64,000 bases of DNA, from NCBI GenBank assembly GCA_025361565.1, contig JANYKN010000183.1, positions 62,001 to 126,000 of the forward strand. Reading direction: 5' to 3'. Positions 7,688 to 17,746 of this stretch are shown one piece after another; within the stretch, counting starts at the first letter, position 1; every line of letters starts with the position of its first letter. Source of the DNA: Bacteroidota bacterium. Its GTDB lineage: Bacteria > Bacteroidota > Bacteroidia > Bacteroidales > NBLH01. A program made the position numbers and the translations under genes. Under the pieces are notes generated by a model, which saw only the letters and a program-made list of their open reading frames with translations, was not told the DNA's origin and searched no databases.

Positions 7688-9229
7688 ATGAAGATTTCTC
7701 CAGTCATAATTGCAAAGGATGCATCAAAAACTATAGGACAAACCATTGAAAGCCTTAAATCTTTTGATGAAGTAATTGTTTATGATACAGGATCAGAGGA
7801 TGAAACAATCGAAATTGCAAGTAAATTTAAAAATGTTAAAATCTGTAAAGGCCCATTTACAGGATTTGGAGAATCAAAAAATAAAGCTGCACTATTTGCT
7901 AAGTATGATTGGATTTTGTCTATTGATGCAGACGAAGTAGTCGGCCCCAAATTACTTGATTCAATACAAAATTTGCAAATGGACGAATTTGCAGTGTACC
8001 GTTTTAAAAGATTTAATTATTATAGAAATCGAAGAATTAGATATTCTGGCTGGGGAAGGGAATATGTGACAAGAATTTATAATAAAACAAAAATGGGATT
8101 CAATGATAAATTAGTCCATGAAAATATTGAATCAGGGGATGCCAAAATTATTACGATAGATGGTGAGTTAAGACATTTCAGTTATCATTCAATTTCAGAT
8201 TTTATAAGAAAAAGGGATCTTTACGCAGAACTATTTGCTATGGAAAATGCAGGAAAGAAAAAATCTTCGCCTTTCATGGCATTTATTAAAGGTACTTTTA
8301 ACTTTTTAAATACTTTTTTGATTAAGAGTGCATTTTTAGATGGTTATAGGGGATTATTAATATCCGTTTCTAACGCCAATGTATCCTTTTATAAATATTT
8401 AAAACTATATGAAGCAAACATACATGATAACAAGAAAATCAGTCTAATAATAACCACATACAATTGGAAAGAAGCATTGTATTTAACTTTAACAAGTGTC
8501 TTAAATCAAACAATACCTCCAAATGAAATAATTGTTGCAGACGATGGTTCAAGAGATGATACACGAGAAATGATCGAAGAGTTTGCAAAAAAGTGCTTTA
8601 TCCCTATAATACATTCCTGGCAAGAAGACAATGGTTTTAGGCTGGCACGTTCACGAAATTTAGCAATTGCAAAATCAAATTACAATTATATCGTAATTAT
8701 TGATGGGGATTTAATATTGCATAAAAATTTCATTTCGGATCATCTTAAAAATGCAGAAAAAGGATTCTTCCTTCAAGGTTCAAGGGCTCTTTTAAGTGAG
8801 AAATTAACAAAAAAAATTCTTGTTACGAAAAAGATTATTTTACCTCCATTTTATTCTGTAGATCTTGGAAATAGATTCAATTCCATGAATATTCCATTTT
8901 TTTCATGGCTGTATTCTTTAAAGAAATCACGCAGCCACAATAGTATTAGAGGATGTAATATCTCTTTTTTCAAAGAGGATCTTTATAAAGTAAATGGATT
9001 TAATGAAGATTTTGTTGGATGGGGACGCGAAGACAGTGAGCTAGTTGAAAGATTGTATAACTATGGTTTATATAGAAAATATCTGAAATTTGCCGGAATT
9101 TTGTACCATTTTTATCATCATATCAGTAAAACCAGTTCTACGAATGATGAAATATTGAACAGAGCTATTGCAGAAGATCTAAAATGGTGTGAAAATGGTT
9201 TAGATAAATATTTTATGGATAAAATTTAA
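7688..9229 (+). CDS. Fused two-domain family 2 glycosyltransferase
   Basis: The protein is 513 residues from the ATG at 7688 and carries two GT-A domains. The first (about 1-230) starts MKISPVIIAKDASKTIGQTI and has VYDTGSEDET and the DxD-like SIDADEVV; it resembles the WaaE/KdtX LPS-core glucosyltransferases. The second (about 250-500) starts KISLIITTYNWKEAL, with VADDGSRDDT, IDGDLI and a C-terminal GWGREDSEL segment like the galactosyltransferase Glyco_transf_7C domain. Both use nucleotide sugars. The fusion suggests that two consecutive sugars are added to one acceptor, probably LPS core or another surface glycan. This fits the three envelope genes on the opposite strand just after it. It is cytoplasmic, with no clear transmembrane helix. 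Confidence 0.87.
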   Translation: MKISPVIIAKDASKTIGQTIESLKSFDEVIVYDTGSEDETIEIASKFKNVKICKGPFTGFGESKNKAALFAKYDWILSIDADEVVGPKLLDSIQNLQMDEFAVYRFKRFNYYRNRRIRYSGWGREYVTRIYNKTKMGFNDKLVHENIESGDAKIITIDGELRHFSYHSISDFIRKRDLYAELFAMENAGKKKSSPFMAFIKGTFNFLNTFLIKSAFLDGYRGLLISVSNANVSFYKYLKLYEANIHDNKKISLIITTYNWKEALYLTLTSVLNQTIPPNEIIVADDGSRDDTREMIEEFAKKCFIPIIHSWQEDNGFRLARSRNLAIAKSNYNYIVIIDGDLILHKNFISDHLKNAEKGFFLQGSRALLSEKLTKKILVTKKIILPPFYSVDLGNRFNSMNIPFFSWLYSLKKSRSHNSIRGCNISFFKEDLYKVNGFNEDFVGWGREDSELVERLYNYGLYRKYLKFAGILYHFYHHISKTSSTNDEILNRAIAEDLKWCENGLDKYFMDKI

Positions 9230-9343
9230 AATCCTTGTTCAATCTTATAGAATAAGCTGTTCCTTGCTGAAATTCTTTAAATGGTTATCATGTAAATTTG
9301 TTATTCGTCTCAAATTAACACTTTTGCAAAACATTGAAAACCA

Positions 9344-10234
9344 TTATTTGTAATAATAATCAACTAAAATATTATTATCCACTCTTTTGTGTTTCCACCT
9401 TTTGTGAGTCCATAACCAATCTTGAGGTTTTGCCTTAATTACTTGCTCTAGTTTGCTCATATATTTTTGGGTAAGCACCCCTTTTTCAAGCAAAGCGGGT
9501 TTTTCATCTAAAAGGCTTAACTCGGCAGTATAATAGCCCCTCTTAATCCTTTTAAAATCTATATAAAGTACAGGATAGTTAAATTTTTTACCATACACTT
9601 CGGGTCCGTGAATACAAGGTGTATCGCGCCCTAAAAAATCCACCCAAATTGAATGTTTTAATATGCCTGGGTTTTGATCTGCTAATAAAATAATAAATTT
9701 TGGCTTTGATATATTATTAAAAATAGTTCCTGTTTTTTCCATAGATATCTGCTTCATACCGAGCCTGGCCCTATTTCCTCGCATATAATCATTCAGTCGC
9801 TTGTTGGGAACAGCTTTATACACACAAACAACTTCGTGCTTCATATAAAATGGAATCGAGTTACCCCACTCCCAATTTCCGTAATGCGCACCAAGAATTA
9901 AAACATTTTGTCCTTTCTCAAAGTAATTATCAGCAAGTTCAGGATTTAAAACTTTAAATCTTTTGTAAACAGATTTATCTCTCATCGTCATTCCTTTCAA
10001 TCCTTCTAAAAGAACATCTGTAAAATGAGTGTAAAATTTCCTTGCAATTGCATTGATTTCAAGCTTACTTTTCTCAGGAAAAGCTTCTTCAAGATTACTG
10101 AAAATAACTTTTTTTCTATACCCAATCAAATCAAAAAGTATGAACCGGGAAAAATCAGAGATGCGATAAAGCACCCATAATGGAATTAACCGAAATGATT
10201 CAATAAAAATGCGGGTAAAAATATAGGCAATCAT
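9344..10234 (-). CDS. LpxL/HtrB-type lysophospholipid (lipid A) acyltransferase
   Basis: The 296-residue protein is of the LpxL/LpxM (HtrB) family, inner-membrane enzymes that move an acyl chain from acyl-ACP to a lipid A precursor. It has an N-terminal membrane anchor (about 1-25) and the catalytic HxxxxE motif in GAHYGNWEWG (His117, Glu122). Later family blocks such as ILLADQNPG and PVLYIDFKRIKRGYY are also visible. In Bacteroidota these enzymes act on lipid A or on ornithine and other amine lipids, so the exact substrate is open. It lies among glycosyltransferase genes, consistent with LPS synthesis. It faces the two-domain glycosyltransferase tail to tail. Confidence 0.88.
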   Translation of the reverse strand: MIAYIFTRIFIESFRLIPLWVLYRISDFSRFILFDLIGYRKKVIFSNLEEAFPEKSKLEINAIARKFYTHFTDVLLEGLKGMTMRDKSVYKRFKVLNPELADNYFEKGQNVLILGAHYGNWEWGNSIPFYMKHEVVCVYKAVPNKRLNDYMRGNRARLGMKQISMEKTGTIFNNISKPKFIILLADQNPGILKHSIWVDFLGRDTPCIHGPEVYGKKFNYPVLYIDFKRIKRGYYTAELSLLDEKPALLEKGVLTQKYMSKLEQVIKAKPQDWLWTHKRWKHKRVDNNILVDYYYK

Positions 10235-10503
10235 AAGTATTTAAATGCTTTGAGTGTAAAAAAATAGAAATTAGAAAGAAAAAAAAGAATAGTAAAATTG
10301 GAATAATATCTGTTTTTCTAAAACCACGAAAGTAAGAATTATAAACCATATTTATATTTAAAATAAGGGATTGAAGATAATTAAAATAGGATACTTTAAC
10401 TTTAATTAACAAGACAAATGTCCACGTTTATAATCATTGGAGGTAATTTGAGGTTAAAATAAAGAAATCATTCAGATGGAATAATCAATTAATAAGGAAT
10501 AAT

Positions 10504-11295
10504 CTATTCTTCAATTTGAAGCTTATTAATACCATTTTTACAATAGAAATTGTTCTGCTTCATTTTCTTATCCAAAAGGATATATCCTTGATTGGTATCA
10601 ACAGTTGAGTAATTAAATTTATGATGTAAGTGATATTGTATTGCCGAAAAGCGAATTGAATTCAATTTGAGTCCATATTCAATCAATCGCCATTCAATAT
10701 CATTGTCCTCACCTACACCAGCCGTTATATAATCTTCATCAAATCCATTGATGGCCAATAAATGTTTTTTATAAAGGCCCCAGTTTGAACCAACAATTCC
10801 AATTTTTCGAATTTGCTGAAAGAATGGAAAATAAAAGGAATATTTTATTTTTTTTGATTTTGATGTCCATAAAGACCAAAAGGTTAAGTCTTTTAACTGT
10901 TTATGAGCATAAAGTTTATGAGTAATTTTTTCGCTTAAAAGTATCCGTCTTCCAAAAAGTACTGTTCTTTCTGATGCTTTCAGAGAATATATTTTCAAGA
11001 AGTTTTTATGCGGAATGCAATCGCCATCAATAAAAACGATAAAGTCCCCTTCTGCAATTTTAATGGCTTCGTTCAAAATTTTATTTTTCCTAAAACCCAA
11101 GTCTTGATCCTGAAATACATGTTTTATCCTTTGTGGAATTTTGATATGGGAAATATTTTCTAAAGTTTCAGGATTGCAATCATCTTCAGCGATAATAACC
11201 TCAAAATTCTGAAATGTTTGCTTTTGTAATGCTTTAATTATTAATTCTAGGGCTGCTATATTTTTATAAAAAGCAATGATTAAACTAATTTTCAT
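10504..11295 (-). CDS. Family 2 glycosyltransferase
   Basis: The ATG at 11295 gives 263 residues starting MKISLIIAFYKNIAALELII, the usual first strand of a GT-A domain. The longer open frame upstream is AT-rich and unlike the family. Donor-site motifs include EVIIAEDD and the DxD-type FIDGDCIPH. The C-terminal GEDNDIEWRL segment recalls the galactosyltransferase-like C-terminal domain. It resembles the second half of the fused enzyme at 7688. It probably adds a sugar to a surface glycan. It follows another glycosyltransferase gene (11453-12271) on the same strand with a 157 bp gap. Confidence 0.85.
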   Translation of the reverse strand: MKISLIIAFYKNIAALELIIKALQKQTFQNFEVIIAEDDCNPETLENISHIKIPQRIKHVFQDQDLGFRKNKILNEAIKIAEGDFIVFIDGDCIPHKNFLKIYSLKASERTVLFGRRILLSEKITHKLYAHKQLKDLTFWSLWTSKSKKIKYSFYFPFFQQIRKIGIVGSNWGLYKKHLLAINGFDEDYITAGVGEDNDIEWRLIEYGLKLNSIRFSAIQYHLHHKFNYSTVDTNQGYILLDKKMKQNNFYCKNGINKLQIEE

Positions 11296-11452
11296 TTTAC
11301 TGTTTTTCAATATTAATTCCAAATCTACTTTATCGAAGATGTATGTTTTGATTTTAAATTCGGCAGCAAAAGTAGGATTTATTTGTAAAAAAGAAAAAAG
11401 TGGCAATAGAAAAAGCTTATTTATATTTTATATTTACCTATTAATCAAGACT

Positions 11453-12271
11453 TTAAACTGGTTTATTAAATATTTTTCTTAGATGCCAAATAGTTTTAAT
11501 TGCTTTTTTATATAGCTTTTGCTTGATACAAACATCCCTGAAAAATCGAATTGCATCAATCTCTAATGCTTTTTTTTCAAGATCCGAAATTTCAATTAAA
11601 TATAGTGGAAAAAATGGTTTCCATTTTTCAGTAAACTTTTCGGCTGAAAATATCCAATCTGCTTTGTATGCACCGCTTGATAGATGCTCAATTAAAATAT
11701 CATAAATTACAATTACTCTGTGTTTTTGATAAATATTAAATGAAAAATCCAGATCGTAGAAATGGAATTTTGGAAAGTTTAAAGAATCAAATGGATATTC
11801 CTTCCATATTTTCTTCTCACAAGCCATAAAAACACCATCAACAAACAAAACATCAGATATTTTTTCGTTAAACGGATTTTTATAATCAATTTTATTTCCA
11901 GCTTTTGAATGTTGTATAAGATTTTTTCTTTGCTCCTGTGTTTTAGGAAGATTATACCACCACGAAGAATGAAAAGCACTTTTAACAACGCCTCCGGCAA
12001 CACCAATTACTCCAATTTGTTGGTCAGCAAAATGATCCACCAATTTTTTTCCCCAATCCTTTGTATGAAAAAGAATATCCTCGTGCATAAAACAAAGATA
12101 TTCGTATTTACTTTTTGTAGCCCCCAGATTGTATGCTTCGCATATTCCGTAATTATCCTTTTGGTTATCTATGGTTATTATTTCAAATGGCAGACCAATT
12201 GTCTCCTCAATGTTTTTCGAAACCTGTTTTATTAAAGTGGGGTTTATGGAACAAATTATAATTGAGAGCAT
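11453..12271 (-). CDS. Glycosyltransferase of the GT2-like (PF13712-type) family
   Basis: The ATG at 12271 gives 272 residues; a TTG one codon earlier is unlikely. The N-terminus MLSIIICSINPTLIKQVSKN and the ITIDNQKDNYGICEAYNLGA block match the bacterial GT2-like family in which a conserved YNLG/A replaces the usual second motif. CFMHEDILFH is the acidic metal and donor site. The substrate is unknown. With the neighbouring glycosyltransferases and the LpxL-like enzyme it forms a small envelope-glycan set on the minus strand. Confidence 0.82.
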   Translation of the reverse strand: MLSIIICSINPTLIKQVSKNIEETIGLPFEIITIDNQKDNYGICEAYNLGATKSKYEYLCFMHEDILFHTKDWGKKLVDHFADQQIGVIGVAGGVVKSAFHSSWWYNLPKTQEQRKNLIQHSKAGNKIDYKNPFNEKISDVLFVDGVFMACEKKIWKEYPFDSLNFPKFHFYDLDFSFNIYQKHRVIVIYDILIEHLSSGAYKADWIFSAEKFTEKWKPFFPLYLIEISDLEKKALEIDAIRFFRDVCIKQKLYKKAIKTIWHLRKIFNKPV

Positions 12272-12596
12272 CAATAGGTATTATTAATTTGACAATAAAG
12301 TTTAAGGTAAAAAATTCAATTTAAATATAAAAATGTTTCGAAAGCCTAAAGTTTTTATTACGCTGCAATTGATGCAAAATTAGAAGGATTATTTACGTTT
12401 GGGATAAAATCAGTTATTTATTTTTTAAGCAAGTATCGAAGAATAAACTATTTTATGGCAGTTTCGAGAGTTTCATCATTGTGGAAATATACTTATTAAG
12501 AAAATGCTAAAATCTTTTTGTACTCTTTATTTTATCTTAGGAATATCCTATTTATACAATATGTTATAGTCTGGTTTTCTCATTTGCGGTTCTTTT
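12272..12596. other. Intergenic region, no feature seen
   Basis: About 325 bp of AT-rich sequence lies between the GT2-like gene and the small secreted protein. I see no gene, RNA or strong hairpin. It must hold the promoter of the glycosyltransferase pair, but no convincing TAnnTTTG is present on the minus strand. Confidence 0.4.
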
Positions 12597-12974
12597 TTAT
12601 AAATAAATCTCATAGTTTTCAAACCCATTTTCTAATTCATGCACATAATGAATCCAAACCGGTTTTCCTTTTTGATAAATGTGCAAAGCATTACTTTCCT
12701 CCAATTGTGAATTGATATTTTGGATTTTGCTTATTTGGGTATTTTTTAGTTTGTGGATTAATCCGTGACCCAGTTCATGAATAATCCCATCTTTGGTTAT
12801 TCCGTAATAACAAGCTTTCAACTTATGGGCAATCCTTTGAATCCATGCTTCAGTGCTGTGCCTTACCGCGTCTTCAGCTACAATTACTTCATTTGCTTCC
12901 TCCTCAGGCTTTCGTGAAACTGTACTGGCATTTAATCCAACAAATAGTGCTAAAAAGAAAGCCAATTTCTTCAT
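12597..12974 (-). CDS. Small secreted protein with an HExxH motif, unknown function
   Basis: The 125-residue product has a signal peptide (about 1-17, MKKLAFFLALFVGLNAS) and a mature part of about 108 residues. It contains HELGHGLIHKL near residue 67, a zincin-type HExxH motif in which two His bind zinc and Glu is catalytic. The protein is far shorter than known metallopeptidases and no third zinc ligand can be assigned with confidence. It may be a mini-zincin, a remnant, or a chance match. I do not recognise the family. It sits 29 bp downstream of the MBL/beta-CASP gene on the same strand and may be co-transcribed with it. Confidence 0.6.
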   Translation of the reverse strand: MKKLAFFLALFVGLNASTVSRKPEEEANEVIVAEDAVRHSTEAWIQRIAHKLKACYYGITKDGIIHELGHGLIHKLKNTQISKIQNINSQLEESNALHIYQKGKPVWIHYVHELENGFENYEIYL

Positions 12975-13003
12975 CGAACTTATTTTTAACAGAAATTAGG
13001 AAT

Positions 13004-14371
13004 TTAGAACAATTTAAATTCATCCATTAATTTGGGAACAAAAATATCTTCCCAACCAAAAGTATCTTTAAGCTTTACTCTTAAAACATTAGCCGCCATA
13101 GGTTCACCATGTGAAATAAACACTTTTTCCGGTTTATTTGTAATTTTTTCAAGATATTTCAGGATATCGTGCTGATCGGCATGCGAAGACAAAGTATTGA
13201 CACACTCAATTTTAGCTTTTACAGGATAATAATGACCCTCTATTTTAATTTCGTGTGCGCCTTCTTTTAGCATTCTGCCACGAGTACCTTCTGCCTGAAA
13301 ACCGGTTATTAATATAGTTGAATTTGAGATTGGTAATTCTTTTTTCATATAACCAAGTACCCTGCCACCATTCATCATACCACTTCCTGCAATAATGACT
13401 TTAGAGGTTCTATCTCTTAATAATTCTTCTGTTTCTTTTACTGATTTTATTACTTCCACGCTTTCGAAAACTTTGTTAAGCACATGGCTGCCCAAAATAT
13501 TCCAATCGGAATACTTGAAATATAATTTACTTACTGACGAAGCCATGGGACTATCAAGATACACAGGAATATTTGGAATTTCGTTGTTGCTTTTTAGCAC
13601 CCAAATCTGGTACATAATATCCTGGGCTCTATCAACAGTAAAACTAGGGATTATCAAAATTCCTTTTTTTTGATCATTATCAAGGATTACTTCTTTAATT
13701 TTTTGATTGGCTTGAGAAATTGGATGCAACCGATCCCCATAAGTTGATTCAATAATTACAATGTCAGCTTTTTTTGGTTGAATTGGAGGAAGGAACATTT
13801 CATCATCGAAACGCCCGATATCACCCGAGAATAAAATTATTTTACCATTTATATCCACTTCAATACTCGACGATCCAATAATATGGCCATTCTGGCAAAG
13901 GCGGTATTTTACGCCTTCAAATATATCATGCCACACATTATCAGTTACATGATGAAACAACGCAATTGTTTGCTTAACATCTTTAATTGTGTATAAAGGT
14001 TGGGCCGGCTTATGCTTGGTATAACCCATTGCGTTAGCCTTAACAGCTTCTTCTTCCTGAATACGTCCACTATCTTCCAAAATAATAGCAGCAAGGTCTA
14101 GGGTTGGTTCGGTTGCTATAATTTTACCTTTGAATCCAAGTTTTACAAGTCTTGGCAAATAACCAACATGATCTAGATGTGCATGGGTCAATAGTACAGA
14201 ATCAATCTCACCTGGTTCAATGAAAAAGTTTGACCAGTTCAGTTCACGCAAGTCTTTAAGGCCCTGAAACATACCGCAATCTACTAGTATTTTTTTGGAG
14301 CCGATTTTTAATAAATATTTAGAACCAGTTACAGTACCAGCTGCACCTAGAAATTGTATAGAGACATCCAT
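13004..14371 (-). CDS. MBL-fold/beta-CASP RNA-processing exonuclease-type hydrolase
   Basis: The 455-residue protein has a metallo-beta-lactamase domain with the zinc motif HAHLDH (63-68), an inserted beta-CASP domain (about 220-370) and a C-terminal RMMBL segment with SHADQ and FISHGEP. This is the CPSF73/Ysh1-like group of nucleases that cut or trim RNA. Further conserved pieces are GHIIGSSS, FSGDIGR and TGFQAEGTRGRM. No signal peptide is present, so it is cytoplasmic. It probably acts in RNA turnover or 3'-end processing. The downstream 125-residue secreted protein shares its strand. Confidence 0.87.
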   Translation of the reverse strand: MDVSIQFLGAAGTVTGSKYLLKIGSKKILVDCGMFQGLKDLRELNWSNFFIEPGEIDSVLLTHAHLDHVGYLPRLVKLGFKGKIIATEPTLDLAAIILEDSGRIQEEEAVKANAMGYTKHKPAQPLYTIKDVKQTIALFHHVTDNVWHDIFEGVKYRLCQNGHIIGSSSIEVDINGKIILFSGDIGRFDDEMFLPPIQPKKADIVIIESTYGDRLHPISQANQKIKEVILDNDQKKGILIIPSFTVDRAQDIMYQIWVLKSNNEIPNIPVYLDSPMASSVSKLYFKYSDWNILGSHVLNKVFESVEVIKSVKETEELLRDRTSKVIIAGSGMMNGGRVLGYMKKELPISNSTILITGFQAEGTRGRMLKEGAHEIKIEGHYYPVKAKIECVNTLSSHADQHDILKYLEKITNKPEKVFISHGEPMAANVLRVKLKDTFGWEDIFVPKLMDEFKLF

Positions 14372-14599
14372 GGATCAAAGGTTTTAGCTTGTTTATTTTT
14401 AATAAGAATAGGATAAAAGTAGCTATTTTTATTGAACAGCACGATGGTATAGAAAAATTAATTTTAAAAGGATATTTGTATTGGTAAATTAATCTCTTAG
14501 ATAAATAATAGCCATTGCATGAACAGAAAATTTTCAATTTAATTGTTAGTTTAATTGAAAACTTATTTGGGCTAACAACAAAAACTCTTTGTAAAATTA

Positions 14600-15496
14600 T
14601 TAGATAAAGAAAAGAGCAACACCACAAACACTTAAAACAGCTCCAATTAATTCTTTTACAGTAACTTTTTGCTTATAAATAAAAATAGCAGGAAGGATAA
14701 TTAAAACCGGCACAATAGACATAAGTGTAGCAGCAATTCCGGTACTTGTGTGCTGTATTGCAATTAGCGAAAATGAAACCCCCAAAAAAGGTCCGAAAAA
14801 TGATCCGATACTGATACTTGTCATTGCCTTTTTATCTTTCAAGGCATTTCCAAGATTTTTCCATCTGTTCAGAACTGCTATCATTGCCAGAAAACCAATG
14901 GTTCCAGCAATAATACGTATTTGGGTTGCAGCAAACGGATTGTAATTTTTCATACCCAATTTGCTTAATACCAAACCGGCTGCTTGCCCTACTGTGCCAA
15001 GAAATGCATAAAAAAGGCCTTTTATGGGAAAATTGAGTTTTAATTTCTTATCTCCATCTGGTTTGCTCCAAATTGTGATTGAAATGCCAGCAAGTACCAA
15101 TAACATACCCAAAAGGCTGAGCATTCCCATAGTTTCATCAAGGATTAACCATCCCAACAAGGCAGCCATAGGTGGAGCAAGTGTCATTACCAACATGGAA
15201 ATACGCGAAGTTATAATCGGATAGGAAGCAAAAAGAAATAAGTCACCCATAACGAAACCTACAATTCCAGACAGGAAAAGCCAGAACCAGGTATGAAAAT
15301 CTGCATCAAAAGGGAAAATTAGCCCACGGTTAAAATAAGCCAAAATACAAAGAAAAATGAATCCAATAACAAGCCTTATTAAGTTAACCGAAAAAGTACC
15401 AACCCTAATAGTTGCTCTTTCGAACGCCAATGCTGAAACTGTCCAAAATAAAGCAGTTAAAAGGCCTGCAAATTCACCATAATGCGTTGCTATCAT
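14600..15496 (-). CDS. EamA/DMT-family transporter
   Basis: The ATG at 15496 gives 298 residues. A -7-like TATTTTTG (reverse strand, 15513-15520) lies between it and an upstream TTG, which favours the ATG. The sequence has about ten transmembrane helices in two EamA repeats (about 5-135 and 150-290), typical of the drug/metabolite transporter superfamily. Examples are GLLTALFWTVSALAFERA at the start and FGPFLGVSFSLIAIQHTSTG in the second repeat. EamA proteins export or import small metabolites, but the substrate cannot be read from sequence. It is an inner-membrane protein. Confidence 0.85.
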   Translation of the reverse strand: MIATHYGEFAGLLTALFWTVSALAFERATIRVGTFSVNLIRLVIGFIFLCILAYFNRGLIFPFDADFHTWFWLFLSGIVGFVMGDLFLFASYPIITSRISMLVMTLAPPMAALLGWLILDETMGMLSLLGMLLVLAGISITIWSKPDGDKKLKLNFPIKGLFYAFLGTVGQAAGLVLSKLGMKNYNPFAATQIRIIAGTIGFLAMIAVLNRWKNLGNALKDKKAMTSISIGSFFGPFLGVSFSLIAIQHTSTGIAATLMSIVPVLIILPAIFIYKQKVTVKELIGAVLSVCGVALFFI

Positions 15497-15763
15497 AATT
15501 TTAAAATTTGGGCAAAAATAAGCCAATTATCTAATTCTCTTCATTTTTGGCAATAAAATTTAGATAGAAGAGGTGATACAATTGACATGAAAAGACGTTT
15601 TACTAAGATATGATGCAAAATATGAATTATTTAATTTACCAATTGGGTGAAGAAAACGTTATTGAATTCCTTGAATTCATTTTCAAATTGAATTATTTTT
15701 GGAACGAATCCTCCTAAATTGATAACATTTATGATCTATATTGAATTGAACAATTTAGAACCT

Positions 15764-17746
15764 TTAGTACTTATGATGTTTGATACGTGTAAGTTTCTTT
15801 ATCATTTTATCGGGTTGTCCCAAAGGTACTTTCTCAAGTAATATATTGCTTGCATCCAGGTGATAAGACTTAGCCTGAGGAATTGCCAAAATTTTGATCA
15901 TGTCGCTCAAATTCATAATTAATCTCTCCGTTGCATTGAAGCGGTGCTCCTCTGTTAATATTCTATCAATAATTACATAACGGCAGTCACCAGGTATATG
16001 AAATTTCTTTAATGAAGGATACGCAGATTCTATTTTGAGTTCATTGGTAAGATTCAAATCATCAAGTACTTGCCTGAAAAACAAATTAACCTGGGTTTCA
16101 ATACGAAATCCAATGTTAAAATCAATTTTAAATACTGCTCCTTTCACAAATTCAGTCACTTCGTACTCGCATGTATAAGGCTCATCCTTAATGTCAATAT
16201 GCAAAAACCAGTATCTATCGGCTCTTTTGGGTTGTTTATCCAATATAGAATAATAGATTGTAGATTCTATGTCCAGTTTTTTGTTAGCTTTAGTAATGTA
16301 AACAAGATTGGTGGCAAATTTTGGAATAGTTAAATCTTCACGAACATTTTTTAAAATTACTAAAAGATCTGAAATAGGAATAAACCGCATCAAACCATTT
16401 TTAATTTTCCGCCCATTAAACCAAACATACATCATTATTGCAAGTATTCCTGCAAGGAAAATGGTAAACCAGCCACCGTATATGAATTTATGAAGATTAG
16501 CAAACAAAAAGGCAGATTCGATAGCAATATAAACTATTCCTATTAAAACCAAAAGCATCAATGGAATTCTATTCCTCAAATAAAGAAGGAGTAGTAAAGT
16601 TGTCATCAACATGGTGATTGTAATTGACAATCCATATGCAGCTTGCATAGCATCTGATTCCTTAAAAAGCAACACAACCACAATACATGCTACCCATAAA
16701 AAAACATTCAGATAAGGAATATACATTTGCCCTTTTAATTCTGTTGGGTACTTAATGGTCATTTTAGGCCAAAGGTTAAGAGAAATAGCCTCGCTAATAA
16801 GTGTAAACGAGCCACTTATTAATGCCTGACTGGCAATGATAGCAGCTATTGTAGCAATAATTACACCTGGCAAAATAAACCAATCCGGCATAATTGCATA
16901 TAAAGGATTCAATCCATCTTTTATAAAATGAGGATGTTTAAGTGTCCAAACTGCTTGCCCAAAATAGCTAATTAGCAATGTGGTTTTAACGTATATCCAT
17001 GATATGCGAATGTTTTTTAATCCACAATGCCCTAAGTCGGAATAAAGTGCTTCGGCCCCAGTAGTTGCAAGAAAAACAGCCCCGAGAATTAATATACCTC
17101 CAGGATGGGTACTTAACAGTTTTATTGCATAAGTAGGATTTATAGCCAATAATATTTTTGGATATTGAATCAATTCAAAGAAACCCCAAAAGCCAATAAC
17201 AAAAAACCAGATAAACATCAGTGGCCCAAAAGCTTTTCCAAGAGAACTAGTGCCGAATTGTTGAACAAAGAACAGTAAACTAAGTATAGCAATAACAATT
17301 ATTACAACAGGTATGTCTGCATGTAGAATTTTTAATCCTTCAACCGCTGAAGTAACAGTAATGGAAGGAGTTATCACACCATCAGCTAATAGTGTACTTC
17401 CACCGATTAAAGCAAAAACATAGGCCCAGTTGTACCTTTTTCTCAATAAAGCGAATAAAGCAAAAATTCCACCTTCCCCTTTATTATCGGCCCTGAGGGT
17501 AATAATTACATATTTGATAGAAGTTTGAAGTGTCAGTGTCCAGAAAATACACGAAATAGCTCCAAAAATGGTTTCTGTGTTAATTACATCCAATCCAACA
17601 CCAATAGCTTTCATTACATATAATGGAGAGGTACCTAAATCTCCATATACAATACCAAGAGTTATGATTAATCCGGTAATAGTTACTTGCTTGTGCTTCG
17701 AATGATGCGTCCCTTGTTTAGACTGGGTCAATTCCTGTGCTTTCAA
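15764..17746 (-). CDS. kup: Kup-type low-affinity potassium transporter
   Basis: The 660-residue protein belongs to the Kup/HAK/KT potassium:proton symporter family. The signature GIVYGDLGTSPLYVM appears at about residues 32-46, followed by about 12 transmembrane helices to residue 445 and a long cytoplasmic C-terminal tail. No ATG exists between the in-frame upstream stop and the conserved N-terminus. The best start is the TTG at 17744-17746, preceded by a purine-rich stretch. The length is normal for the family. It is an inner-membrane protein that takes up K+. The gene stands alone. Confidence 0.92.
   Translation of the reverse strand: MKAQELTQSKQGTHHSKHKQVTITGLIITLGIVYGDLGTSPLYVMKAIGVGLDVINTETIFGAISCIFWTLTLQTSIKYVIITLRADNKGEGGIFALFALLRKRYNWAYVFALIGGSTLLADGVITPSITVTSAVEGLKILHADIPVVIIVIAILSLLFFVQQFGTSSLGKAFGPLMFIWFFVIGFWGFFELIQYPKILLAINPTYAIKLLSTHPGGILILGAVFLATTGAEALYSDLGHCGLKNIRISWIYVKTTLLISYFGQAVWTLKHPHFIKDGLNPLYAIMPDWFILPGVIIATIAAIIASQALISGSFTLISEAISLNLWPKMTIKYPTELKGQMYIPYLNVFLWVACIVVVLLFKESDAMQAAYGLSITITMLMTTLLLLLYLRNRIPLMLLVLIGIVYIAIESAFLFANLHKFIYGGWFTIFLAGILAIMMYVWFNGRKIKNGLMRFIPISDLLVILKNVREDLTIPKFATNLVYITKANKKLDIESTIYYSILDKQPKRADRYWFLHIDIKDEPYTCEYEVTEFVKGAVFKIDFNIGFRIETQVNLFFRQVLDDLNLTNELKIESAYPSLKKFHIPGDCRYVIIDRILTEEHRFNATERLIMNLSDMIKILAIPQAKSYHLDASNILLEKVPLGQPDKMIKKLTRIKHHKY

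Noticed and set aside
10200-10412. 70-codon open frame on the minus strand overlapping the start of the LpxL-like gene
   Set aside because: Phe/Tyr-rich translation of AT-rich DNA, overlapping a clear gene; no family.
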